Assembly (NCBI RefSeq): GCF_013385425.1
Contig: NZ_JACAQA010000018.1
Location: 248,001-312,000 of the forward strand
Direction of reading: 5' to 3'
Length of the DNA stretch: 64,000 nucleotides
Source of the DNA: Pseudomonas gingeri
GTDB taxonomy: Bacteria > Pseudomonadota > Gammaproteobacteria > Pseudomonadales > Pseudomonadaceae
A program made the position numbers and the translations under genes. Shown here one piece after another: positions 23,132 through 34,269 of this stretch. Under the pieces are notes generated by a model that did no database searches, had not been told where the DNA came from, and saw nothing but the letters and a program-made list of their open reading frames with translations. Position 1 is the first letter of the stretch. Each line of letters starts with the position of its first letter.

Positions 23132-25279
23132 TCAACGCAGGCCCAACCAGGCTCGCAAGGGTGAAACCAGGGCATCCCACAGGCCGCCACGGGCCCCGGC
23201 CACCCGCGACAGGGGCTGTTTGCGCAATCGCGGCGCAGCCGGTCGATAATTCGGTAGCGCGTCATGGGACGGCTCCCGGGATGGCCGGGAGAACGACGGC
23301 AACGCACGACGCTCCCCCAGCAACGAACGGCGCAGCAGGGTGCCAAAGGCCATGGCCGGCTCGGCCTTGCTCGCCACATTGACGCTGGCATCACTGAACA
23401 ACCGGGCGATAAGGCGCTGGCGCAGCCCCTCCTCGAGGTCGACAAAACGCAACCCCAGACGATCGTTGCCCTGGTTGCGCATGACCTCCACGACGAGCCA
23501 ACCGAGCGAGGGGATCCATAAGTGCCCGCGCACACCGGGCTTGATCAAGTCGGCAACGGCACACGACAAGCACACCCCGCTGACCGAAATATCCACCAGA
23601 CGCCCCGCAAAGGTTTTCGTCCCCAGTCTCAAGCCAGTGGCTTCATCAATGGGAAAGCGCTCTTCGCCATGCAGCCGCGGCCGGTCAACGCAGGCCACCA
23701 GCGTCGCCAGGTTGTAGATCAGCGCGACCACGGTCCAGCACAGGTTGAACAGCATGTTGCCGTCAAAGGCCGCGGCCGTGGCAATGGCGGTGAACGCGCC
23801 CACCTGGGAGAACAGGATCAATGCCAGAAAGAACCCGAACAGCTTCCAGTGGATCAGGGTACGGGTGCGGTCGAGCCCCTTGGCGGTCACCTTGAAGGGG
23901 CGGCCGAACGGCCGAATCATTGCACTGGCAATCGTTGCGGTGACCGCCAGGGCCGCGACGATCTGCGTGACCTCGGTGAACACCGGCAGGGTTCGGCGTG
24001 CCGTGACCCAGGTGCCATAGCCCCAGAAAGCGATCAGTGCCGGCATGCCGAAAGCCAGGAAATCCAAGGGCTTGGCATAGAACCCGGCAATGCCGAAGTA
24101 CCAGTAGAGCACCGGTGAGACCAGCAGCATCAGGATGAAGGGTTTGGAGAACCAGTGCATCAGGCCATGCAGGTAGTGCACTCGATCATTGAAACTGTAG
24201 CCACGGCCACGCAGCGGCCCCTCCTTCAACAGCGCGACCTGAAGGGTTCCCAGGCACCAGCGCGCACGCTGGTTGATGTACTCGGTCAATCCCTCGGCCG
24301 ACAAACCGATGGACAGTCGCTCGTTGAGCCAGCGGGTCACATAGCCTTGTTGCAGCAGGCGGCAGGTGGTGTAGATGTCCTCGCAGACCGAGCCGGTGGG
24401 AAAACCGCCGATGCGGGTAATCAGGTCACGCCGCACCACAAAGGAGGTGCCCACGCAGAACGCCGCGTCCCAGCCATCCTTGGCCGGCTGGAAAACATCG
24501 AAGAAGACTCGCTGCTCGTCCACCCAGCAATCGGACGAGCCGAGATTGTGCTGGATCGGATCCGGGTTGTAGTAGAACTGCGGTGTCTGCACCAGGCCTA
24601 CCCGTGGGTCCTCGAACAACCCCAGGATCCGCATCAGGATCGGTCGCTGGGCGGCGAAGTCGGCGTCCAGCACCAGGATATACGGCGCATTGCTGCTGGC
24701 GGCCGACTGGCGCAGCCCGTTGTTCAGATTGCCGGCCTTGGCGTGGGTATTGTCCCCACGCCGGGCATATTGCACCCCGGCCTCGGCGCAATAGTCACGC
24801 AACCAGTCACGCCGGGTATCGTCCAGCACCCAGACAGTGAAGTTGGGGTAATCGATGGCCTGGGCGGCAAGAATGGTTTTCTCCAGGATCTCCAGGCCTT
24901 CGTTGTAGGTGGCGATAAACACATCCACCGCCGGCACGTCGCGCCCGGCCGCCCGCAAGCGACGCTCGCCGGCATCGGCACTGGCCCGGTGATCGCTGCG
25001 ACCGAGCAGGACGATAATGGAAAACAGCGTGTAACCGATGGCCATCAGCTCGAAAAACAGAAAGGCATAGGCCCATACCGTGGCAAATCCGCCATGCCCG
25101 TCGGGCAAGGTGTCGCGGATACGCCAGGCGGCGTAGTTGACCAGCAGCACCGCGGTGATCGCCCCAAAGCCGGCCCGCGCGCCCCATTGCTCGCGCCGGG
25201 TCAGGCAACTGAAGATAATCACCACCGCCAGGGTCCAGAAATTGATTTGCACAATCTGCAATGAGTCCAGTGCCTGCAT
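23132..25279 (-). CDS. BcsA-like processive glycosyltransferase (GT2) with C-terminal PilZ domain
   Basis: This is a 715-residue inner membrane synthase. Membrane segments lie at about residues 11-30, 38-55 and 68-93. The GT2 domain spans 115-350 with D153/D154 (VLDDTRRD), DAD at 205-207, CED at 299-301 and QRARW at 337-341. Further segments lie around 375-450 and 478-530. The interfacial FKVTAKG at 462-468 is as in cellulose synthases. A PilZ-like domain (about 530-630) has DISVSG at 563-568. However, the c-di-GMP Arg motif is degenerate: Arg535 is followed four residues later by Glu instead of Arg. The processive motifs imply a beta-linked glucan or similar polymer; the sugar is unknown. 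ATG at 25279 follows the previous stop by one base. No bcsB, bcsC or bcsZ is adjacent. Confidence 0.93.
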   Translation of the reverse strand: MQALDSLQIVQINFWTLAVVIIFSCLTRREQWGARAGFGAITAVLLVNYAAWRIRDTLPDGHGGFATVWAYAFLFFELMAIGYTLFSIIVLLGRSDHRASADAGERRLRAAGRDVPAVDVFIATYNEGLEILEKTILAAQAIDYPNFTVWVLDDTRRDWLRDYCAEAGVQYARRGDNTHAKAGNLNNGLRQSAASSNAPYILVLDADFAAQRPILMRILGLFEDPRVGLVQTPQFYYNPDPIQHNLGSSDCWVDEQRVFFDVFQPAKDGWDAAFCVGTSFVVRRDLITRIGGFPTGSVCEDIYTTCRLLQQGYVTRWLNERLSIGLSAEGLTEYINQRARWCLGTLQVALLKEGPLRGRGYSFNDRVHYLHGLMHWFSKPFILMLLVSPVLYWYFGIAGFYAKPLDFLAFGMPALIAFWGYGTWVTARRTLPVFTEVTQIVAALAVTATIASAMIRPFGRPFKVTAKGLDRTRTLIHWKLFGFFLALILFSQVGAFTAIATAAAFDGNMLFNLCWTVVALIYNLATLVACVDRPRLHGEERFPIDEATGLRLGTKTFAGRLVDISVSGVCLSCAVADLIKPGVRGHLWIPSLGWLVVEVMRNQGNDRLGLRFVDLEEGLRQRLIARLFSDASVNVASKAEPAMAFGTLLRRSLLGERRALPSFSRPSREPSHDALPNYRPAAPRLRKQPLSRVAGARGGLWDALVSPLRAWLGLR

Positions 25280-25280
25280 A

Positions 25281-26534
25281 TCAGTTCGCCTCCTGAGCGC
25301 CGGTAAAGGGGTTGACGCCGGTGGCCGCAATAGCGGCCCATGCCGTGGCGCCCAGATGAGGCAGGTGGTAGTAGAAGAAATCGTTGCGCGGCGAGTCCGG
25401 ACCGATGGCCAGCCCGGTGCTGATTTGCGCCTGCGGCGTCGCGAAGAGCCAACCATGGCCGGCCTGCAACGCCAGCAATACCGACCACAAGGGCTGGGCC
25501 CGGTCGGGCAGACCACTCAGACGTGCCACCGCCGCGGCCTGGGCGGTGCCCTCGGTCCAGACGCCATCGGGGTTGCGGTTGAACCCGTAACCGTCGGCGA
25601 AACGGTGGCTTTGATCGACAAAGGCAAACACCCGCCGCCAGTCCCGCGGCGGATCGGGAACCGCCAGCAGCGGCCAGAGCTGCGCGTCCAGCCCTGAGCG
25701 CAGGCGATCCGACGTTCGCCCATCCTCGCCGGTACCAATCAGAAAGCGCCCCTCACGGTCATCCCACTGGCTTTGCACGAAACCCAGGGCAACCTGCGCC
25801 TGGAGCCGCGCATCCGGGTCCGCCGTCAGGCGGTCGAGCGCGATCCAGGCGGCAACCAGGTCGATATTGTGCTCGGTGGACTTCCAGCCTTGCCGGACCT
25901 GCTGGTTGAGGTAGCCATAGACGCCGCCGCTGAAGCCCGGGGGTACCTGGGTGTCGTAGGTGTTCTGCTGGACCCAGCGTAGCACCCGCTGGGCCGCGGC
26001 AAGATAAGACGGTTCGGCGGTCTGGCGGAAAGCCTCGAGCAGCGCAAGCGCCCCCCAGGCCTGATTGCCGGTGGCACTGCTGACCTGGTAGGCATCCTGG
26101 CTCCAGGCATTGCGCTCAGTACTCCAATACCCCGCCAACGCTATGGCCTGGCCCTTGATCGGACCGGCCGCATAGGCATTACGCAAGCGCCCGTCGGCGT
26201 ACTCGGGGTCATGTTCCACGGCGAACGCCAGGGCATCGGCCAGCCGGCGAGCGGACTGCGCCTTGCCACAGGCGAACAGGGCGATGCTGGCCAGGGCGTT
26301 GTCATAGGTGAAGGCCACCCCGCGCAGCGCCAGTATTGCCGGAGGCTGTCCATCCAGGGCCGGATAGCTGGTCAGCAGCACCGGACCGGTACCGGGATAG
26401 GCCTGTGTCGCCTGATCCAATGCGCCACAGGTGTCCGCCGCCAGTTGCCCCCGGGCTGGCAGCGCCCAGGCCAGTTGCCCGAGACCCAGCAACCACGCGC
26501 CGACCAGCCAGGCCACGCCGCGCCAGCGGCTCAT
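25281..26534 (-). CDS. Exported helical-toroid protein, probable polysaccharide hydrolase or lyase
   Basis: The protein is 417 residues with a signal peptide (hydrophobic 7-24, cleavage near ALPARG), so it is periplasmic. The mature part is a series of paired helices as in (alpha/alpha)6 toroid enzymes, with repeated aromatic and acidic motifs at helix ends: YDNALASIAL near 77, GYWSTERNAW near 136, STEHNIDLVAAW near 219 (Glu221), GLDAQLWPLL near 281 (Asp283) and WTEGTAQAAAV near 326 (Glu328). It is not a recognisable GH8 (BcsZ) protein. Catalytic residues cannot be assigned; Glu221, Asp283 and Glu328 are candidates by position. Its ATG overlaps the adaptor stop (ATGA), so the two are coupled. 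By analogy with BcsZ and AlgL it may trim polymer during export. Confidence 0.8.
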   Translation of the reverse strand: MSRWRGVAWLVGAWLLGLGQLAWALPARGQLAADTCGALDQATQAYPGTGPVLLTSYPALDGQPPAILALRGVAFTYDNALASIALFACGKAQSARRLADALAFAVEHDPEYADGRLRNAYAAGPIKGQAIALAGYWSTERNAWSQDAYQVSSATGNQAWGALALLEAFRQTAEPSYLAAAQRVLRWVQQNTYDTQVPPGFSGGVYGYLNQQVRQGWKSTEHNIDLVAAWIALDRLTADPDARLQAQVALGFVQSQWDDREGRFLIGTGEDGRTSDRLRSGLDAQLWPLLAVPDPPRDWRRVFAFVDQSHRFADGYGFNRNPDGVWTEGTAQAAAVARLSGLPDRAQPLWSVLLALQAGHGWLFATPQAQISTGLAIGPDSPRNDFFYYHLPHLGATAWAAIAATGVNPFTGAQEAN

Positions 26535-27742
26535 TTCCCCACGACCTCGGCGGAAGCCCAGAGTCCGGGCTTGCACACCATGCTTCGTTGCCTGTCACTG
26601 AGATTCGCGGCAAAGGTGGCGACCACATACACGGAGTTCTGCTCGGCGTAGGGGAAAGGCACGCTGTAGGTTCCCGGCTGCAGGTCGGATGAGTGGGACA
26701 GCAGTTGCTCGACCTTGGCCGTCAGCGGCTCCTCCAGCCCGCGAATGCTCACCTTCAGCACCGTGTCACGATCGATTTTGCTCGCCACCCGCTCGGGAAA
26801 GACCGCGATGACGTAGCTCTCCCCACAATTGGTCGCGCGCACCAGGGTCGAGCCGGCGCGCACCAGCGTACCTTGGGGCGCCACCACCTCCTGGACCGTC
26901 CCGGCGGAATAGGCCACCACGTCATAGCCGGACATCAGTTTGATCCGGCTGTTTTCCGCCTCGATCAAGCCGTCGAGCTTTTGCAGCTCCTGCTCCACCG
27001 TGGAGCGGTTGCGCTCCTGGTTGTCCAGGCTCAGCTTCAAGGTGACCAGATGCGAGCTGAGGTCGAACATGCGCAACTGGTCAGGGTCCAGGTAGACCTG
27101 CTGGTTGGCCGCGCTCAGATCGCCATTGCTGATACCCAACTGTGACCTGACGGTCTCCGCGGCGCCCTGCAACGAGGCCAACTGGGCTTTCGACGAGTCG
27201 ACCAAGGCATTACTGACCGCTCCCTGGCGGAACAACTCGAGATTGCGCTCCACCGTATCCTGAGCTTCTTTCAAGCGCGCGCTGGCGGCGTAATTTTCGG
27301 CCCGCAGGGCTTTCTGGCCGAACAACTGGCGGGTATGGAAAGCCGCCTGGTATTGCTGGCTGATTTTCTCCAGCGCCTGGTAGTACTGCTGGTCATGTTC
27401 GAACTGGCTGAGGGAAGACGACAACTCCTGCTCCAGGCTCAAGCGCCGGGTTTGCAAGGTCAGCAAGGTGTCTTGATTGGCCCGGGGGTTTTCCACCACG
27501 GCCAGTTGCTGTCCCTCGACAAAGGAGGTGCCCGACTTGATGTTGAGGGAACTCACCACGCCATCGATGGGTGTGGTCAGCAAAATCACCGGGGCATTGA
27601 GGATGGCCCGCGTGGCCGACGTCGATAACAACGGCATGAACAAGGTCGACAACAACAGCCACAGGATAAAGACCAGGATGCCCACACCCACCAGTCGGGG
27701 TAGCAGGGACAATGGAAAGTGCCTTGTGCGCTCTTCGGTCAT
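26531..27742 (-). CDS. HlyD-like membrane fusion (adaptor) protein of the polysaccharide operon
   Basis: This 403-residue protein has one N-terminal membrane anchor (about 15-37) and a periplasmic body. The first half-lipoyl segment is at about 55-80 (LLTTPIDGVVSSLNIKSGTSFVEGQQLAVVE). A long helical hairpin runs from 85 to 285, and the second half-lipoyl segment is near 295-325 (SGYDVVAYSAGTVQEVVAPQGTLVRAGSTLV). A beta-barrel follows. This is the adaptor fold that links an inner membrane machine to an outer membrane channel. It is the first gene of the operon, with GGGAG 9 bases before ATG; an earlier in-frame start would add 26 residues before the anchor. Adaptor-like partners are known for alginate (Alg44) and for the Sinorhizobium mixed-linkage glucan synthase (BgsB), which supports the polymer-export reading. 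Confidence 0.9.
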   Translation of the reverse strand: MTEERTRHFPLSLLPRLVGVGILVFILWLLLSTLFMPLLSTSATRAILNAPVILLTTPIDGVVSSLNIKSGTSFVEGQQLAVVENPRANQDTLLTLQTRRLSLEQELSSSLSQFEHDQQYYQALEKISQQYQAAFHTRQLFGQKALRAENYAASARLKEAQDTVERNLELFRQGAVSNALVDSSKAQLASLQGAAETVRSQLGISNGDLSAANQQVYLDPDQLRMFDLSSHLVTLKLSLDNQERNRSTVEQELQKLDGLIEAENSRIKLMSGYDVVAYSAGTVQEVVAPQGTLVRAGSTLVRATNCGESYVIAVFPERVASKIDRDTVLKVSIRGLEEPLTAKVEQLLSHSSDLQPGTYSVPFPYAEQNSVYVVATFAANLSDRQRSMVCKPGLWASAEVVGK

Positions 27743-28376
27743 GTCAGGTTCTCCCGATAGGACATGAAGACATTCATTCTCAACAAGCAGCCAGTAGCCG
27801 CACGTTATCGTGAAAGGCATAAAGCAGGTGTTACCAGCAAAGATGTCCCATCATCAGACCACTACTTGATCTGCCTGACTTAGTTGGTTTCTTAGTGTTG
27901 TGAGCAGGAATGATATTCCTGTCTTTTTGGAAGTTGGCATCCGCTCATAGTGACCACTTATCCACTACTTATGTTGCCTGTTTATGACCGAAAGGGACCT
28001 GGCGACTTCCACCCTTGCCTGATGGCTAAACGCAGGCATTTTGATAGCTATCCCTTGGAATAGTTTGGGCGTTGTCAGTGGCGACACTAAGTTCAGTTTT
28101 TCCCAGTGTCAAGCGCCCGAACATCGGAAACTTGATGACGCCAATTATGTAGCACCCCGTAAATGGGATCCATTAAATGGACGCCCCCCACCCAATGATC
28201 AGCAACCAATTATTTTCTCTAGTATTTTAATTGCCTGGAAAAACAAAATGAAAAACACCTCTATATTGATATGATTTCAGCAAAACAACCTACCAGATGA
28301 AAGCGATATAACAACAGCGCCCCGCTCAAAGCATCGAAACAACACCTGTTATAAATCCGTCACTCAGGCCCCAATG
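27743..28376. other. Promoter-side region of the polysaccharide operon, no gene supported
   Basis: About 630 bases of lower GC than the flanks separate the operon from gap. A 77-codon open frame at 28041-28274 (plus) has no convincing ribosome site and an unusual composition, so it is not called. The notable element is the palindrome at 27904-27920. The sequence 27950-28370 shows nothing I can name. Confidence 0.6.
27904..27920. promoter_or_regulatory. Perfect palindrome upstream of the polysaccharide operon
   Basis: CAGGAAT-GAT-ATTCCTG is a 7+3+7 perfect palindrome about 160 bases before the adaptor start. Spacing and symmetry suit a dimeric regulator. I do not recognise the binding protein. 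Confidence 0.4.
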
Positions 28377-28404
28377 AAAACGCCCCGACAAGTCGGGGCG
28401 TTTT
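28377..28404 (-). terminator. Intrinsic terminator of gap
   Basis: AAAA-CGCCCCGAC-AA-GTCGGGGCG-TTTT: a 9-bp stem with A and T runs on both sides, 17 bases past the gap stop. Confidence 0.93.
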
Positions 28405-28420
28405 GATGTGCGGCTATTGC

Positions 28421-29869
28421 TTAGCGCGGGAACGCAGGCGGGTTGACCCCGGCCATGTCTTCCATCACGCGAACCACCTGGCAGCTGTAACCGAATTCGT
28501 TGTCGTACCAGACGTACAGGACAACACGGTTATCGTTGCAGATGGTCGCTTCAGCGTCGACCACACCGGCGTGGCGCGAACCGACGAAGTCGGTGGAGAC
28601 CACTTCCTGGGAATTGACGAAATCGATCTGCTTGTGCAGATCCGAGTGCAGCGCCATGTAGCGCAGGTACTCGTTCATCTCTTCGCGAGTGGTGGCTTTC
28701 TCAAGGTTCAGGTTGAGAATGGCCATCGACACGTTTGGCGTCGGCACACGGATCGCGTTACCGGTCAATTTGCCGGCCAGTTCAGGCAAGGCCTTGGCGG
28801 CAGCGGTGGCGGCACCGGTCTCGGTGATCACCATGTTCAGCGCGGCGCTACGGCCACGGCGATCGCCCTTGTGGAAGTTGTCGATCAGGTTCTGGTCGTT
28901 GGTGTACGAGTGAACCGTTTCAACGTGACCGTTGACGATGCCGAACTTGTCGTTGACGGCCTTGAGCACCGGCACGATGGCGTTGGTGGTGCAGGACGCC
29001 GCGGAAACGATCTTGTCGTCGGCGGTGATTTCGCCATGGTTGATGCCATGCACGATGTTCTTCAGCTTGCCCTTGCCCGGTGCGGTCAGGACAACGCGGT
29101 CGATCCCCGGGCAGGCCAGGTGCTGGCCCAGGCCCTCGGCGTCACGCCATACACCGGTGTTGTCCACCAGCAGGGCGTTCTTGATGCCGTACTGGGTGTA
29201 GTCCACCTCGGTCGGGTTCTTCGCGTAGATGACCTGGATCAGGTTACCGTTGGCGGTGATGGTGTTGTTTTCTTCGTCAATGGTGATGGTGCCGTTGAAG
29301 GAACCGTGCACCGAATCGCGACGCAACAGGCTGGCGCGCTTGGTCAGGTCGTTCTCGGCGCCCTTGCGCACCACGATGGCACGCAGACGCAGGCCGTCGC
29401 CGCCACCGGTTTTCTCGATCAGGATACGGGCCAGCAGGCGACCGATACGACCGAAACCGTACAGCACCACATCAGTGCCCTTGCGACCGCCAGCGCTTTG
29501 CTGGCCAACCACATCGGCCAGTTCTTCGCGAACGAACTGTTCGGCGCTACGGCCATTGCCTTGCGTCTTGAATTTCACGGCCAGCTTGCCCAGGTCCACC
29601 GAAGCGGCACCCAGCTTGAGCTCGCTCATCGCCTTGAGCAGCGGGAAAGTCTCGTGGACGGACAGTTCGACATCATCACTCTGACGATGGCGAGCAAAGC
29701 GGTGAGCCTTGAGAATCGCGATGACAGACTGGTTGATCAGGCTGCGGCCATAGATCGAACTCACCACATTGTTATTGCGGTAGAGCTGACCGATAAGCGG
29801 GATCATCGCTTCTGCAAGCGCTTCACGATCAATCCACTCACCAAGACACTGGTCGGGCTTCTGAGTCAC
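28421..29869 (-). CDS. gap: Glyceraldehyde-3-phosphate dehydrogenase with N-terminal extension
   Basis: The enzyme interconverts glyceraldehyde-3-phosphate and 1,3-bisphosphoglycerate with NAD(P). The 482 residues are about 140 longer than classical GAPDH. An N-terminal helical extension (TQKPDQCLGEWIDREALAEAM...) precedes the Rossmann fold, whose GFGRIGRLLAR lies near residue 142. The catalytic Cys is in SAASCTTNAIVPVL and the C-terminus keeps WYDNEFGYS. This long form is usual in pseudomonads, alongside a shorter Gap elsewhere in the genome. GTG at 29869 is chosen because GGAAGG lies 5 bases before it; an ATG five codons upstream has no ribosome site. Divergent from mfd. Confidence 0.92.
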   Translation of the reverse strand: MTQKPDQCLGEWIDREALAEAMIPLIGQLYRNNNVVSSIYGRSLINQSVIAILKAHRFARHRQSDDVELSVHETFPLLKAMSELKLGAASVDLGKLAVKFKTQGNGRSAEQFVREELADVVGQQSAGGRKGTDVVLYGFGRIGRLLARILIEKTGGGDGLRLRAIVVRKGAENDLTKRASLLRRDSVHGSFNGTITIDEENNTITANGNLIQVIYAKNPTEVDYTQYGIKNALLVDNTGVWRDAEGLGQHLACPGIDRVVLTAPGKGKLKNIVHGINHGEITADDKIVSAASCTTNAIVPVLKAVNDKFGIVNGHVETVHSYTNDQNLIDNFHKGDRRGRSAALNMVITETGAATAAAKALPELAGKLTGNAIRVPTPNVSMAILNLNLEKATTREEMNEYLRYMALHSDLHKQIDFVNSQEVVSTDFVGSRHAGVVDAEATICNDNRVVLYVWYDNEFGYSCQVVRVMEDMAGVNPPAFPR

Positions 29870-30168
29870 GGGAACCTTCCACATGTAGGGGCTGAAAAAA
29901 GGGGCTACATTATGCCGCCGAGTGGCCCTGCGAGCAATGCGCGCCTGTCGTGCATCCAGCAACAAAAACCCTTTTGAAAAAAACGCACCCCGCGCCAGCC
30001 CAGTAAATACGCGGCTTGCAGCAGGGCACAAAATGAGTGCTCATGGGCGACTTGTCCGTAACCCTCCAAAACATACGCCCGATACGGCACTACATAATGG
30101 GTCGAAAAGCGCTATTTCTTGTCTTAGCCACTACATTTCCCTCAATGCGTAATAGAAACAGTCTGCAA
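29870..30168. other. Divergent gap/mfd intergenic region
   Basis: It should hold the gap promoter on the minus strand. I see no confident hexamer pair for it and no repeat or small gene. Confidence 0.5.
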
Positions 30169-30198
30169 CTGACAGGCGGCACCCGGGACCGTTACAAT
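30169..30198 (+). promoter_or_regulatory. Sigma70-type promoter of mfd
   Basis: CTGACA at 30169-30174, 18 bases, TACAAT at 30193-30198. It would start transcription about 32 bases before the mfd start codon. Confidence 0.6.
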
Positions 30199-30235
30199 TA
30201 CCGACTTTGTCGCAACGCTTGGAGCTCAACCTTCC

Positions 30236-33685
<3,450 letters not shown>

Positions 33686-33695
33686 AGGACGCCGT

Positions 33696-34262
33696 ATGCG
33701 CCTGATACCCTCGCTGGCCTTGTTGTTGGTCCTGATCGCCCCGGCGGCGTTGGCCGACGAGTTGTATCAGATCGAAATGATCCTGATCCGGCAGAACCTG
33801 GAGCAACCCTTCCAGAGCCAACCGGCGCCCGAGGATTGGGCCAAGGGGGCCAAACCGGTCACCGCCGACCAGGAGCGCACCCCCAGCCTCAATGAGATGA
33901 CCGCCAAGCTCGGCGCCAGCGGCAACTACGAGGTGCTGCTGCACAAGGCCTGGCAGCAACCCCTGAGCGACCAGCCGAGCCTGGTCTCGATCACCGAAGG
34001 CCAGGAACAGTTCGGCCAGTTCCCGGTAGAAGGTACGCTGAGCCTGACCCTCAAGCGCTTCACCGACGTGCAGGCACAGTTCTGGGTCAACCAGTTCGAC
34101 AGCAACGGCGTGGTCAGTGCCAGCGAACGCCTGAACCAGACCAGCCAGACCAAGAACGGTCAACTCAACTTCCTCGATGCCGGCCACCTCGCCCTGCTGC
34201 TCAAGGTGACCTCACTCGCCGCATCGAAACGCGAAGCGCCGTCACAGAATCTCGACCAGTGA
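33696..34262 (+). CDS. CsiV-family exported peptidoglycan-binding protein
   Basis: This 188-residue protein has a clear signal peptide (LIPSLALLLVLIAPAALA, cleaved before DELYQIEMI). The mature start YQIEMILIRQN is typical of CsiV, a periplasmic peptidoglycan-binding protein named for cell-shape integrity in Vibrio. The middle part contains FPVEGTLSLTLKRFTDVQAQFWVN. ATG at 33696 has AAGGA 7 bases upstream. It follows mfd by 10 bases and precedes the SNF2 helicase gene by 7, so all three may form one transcript. Molecular function in Pseudomonas is not established. Confidence 0.85.
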   Translation: MRLIPSLALLLVLIAPAALADELYQIEMILIRQNLEQPFQSQPAPEDWAKGAKPVTADQERTPSLNEMTAKLGASGNYEVLLHKAWQQPLSDQPSLVSITEGQEQFGQFPVEGTLSLTLKRFTDVQAQFWVNQFDSNGVVSASERLNQTSQTKNGQLNFLDAGHLALLLKVTSLAASKREAPSQNLDQ

Positions 34263-34269
34263 ACGTCCG

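Noticed and set aside
21647..27742. Interpreting the operon as a cellulose (bcs) operon or a multidrug efflux system
   Set aside because: No bcsB, bcsC or bcsZ homologue is present, and there is no RND, MFS or ABC pump; the synthase motifs rule out plain efflux.
28041..28274. 77-codon open frame between gap and the polysaccharide operon
   Set aside because: No convincing ribosome site, unusual composition, lies in a low-GC intergenic region; could be chance.
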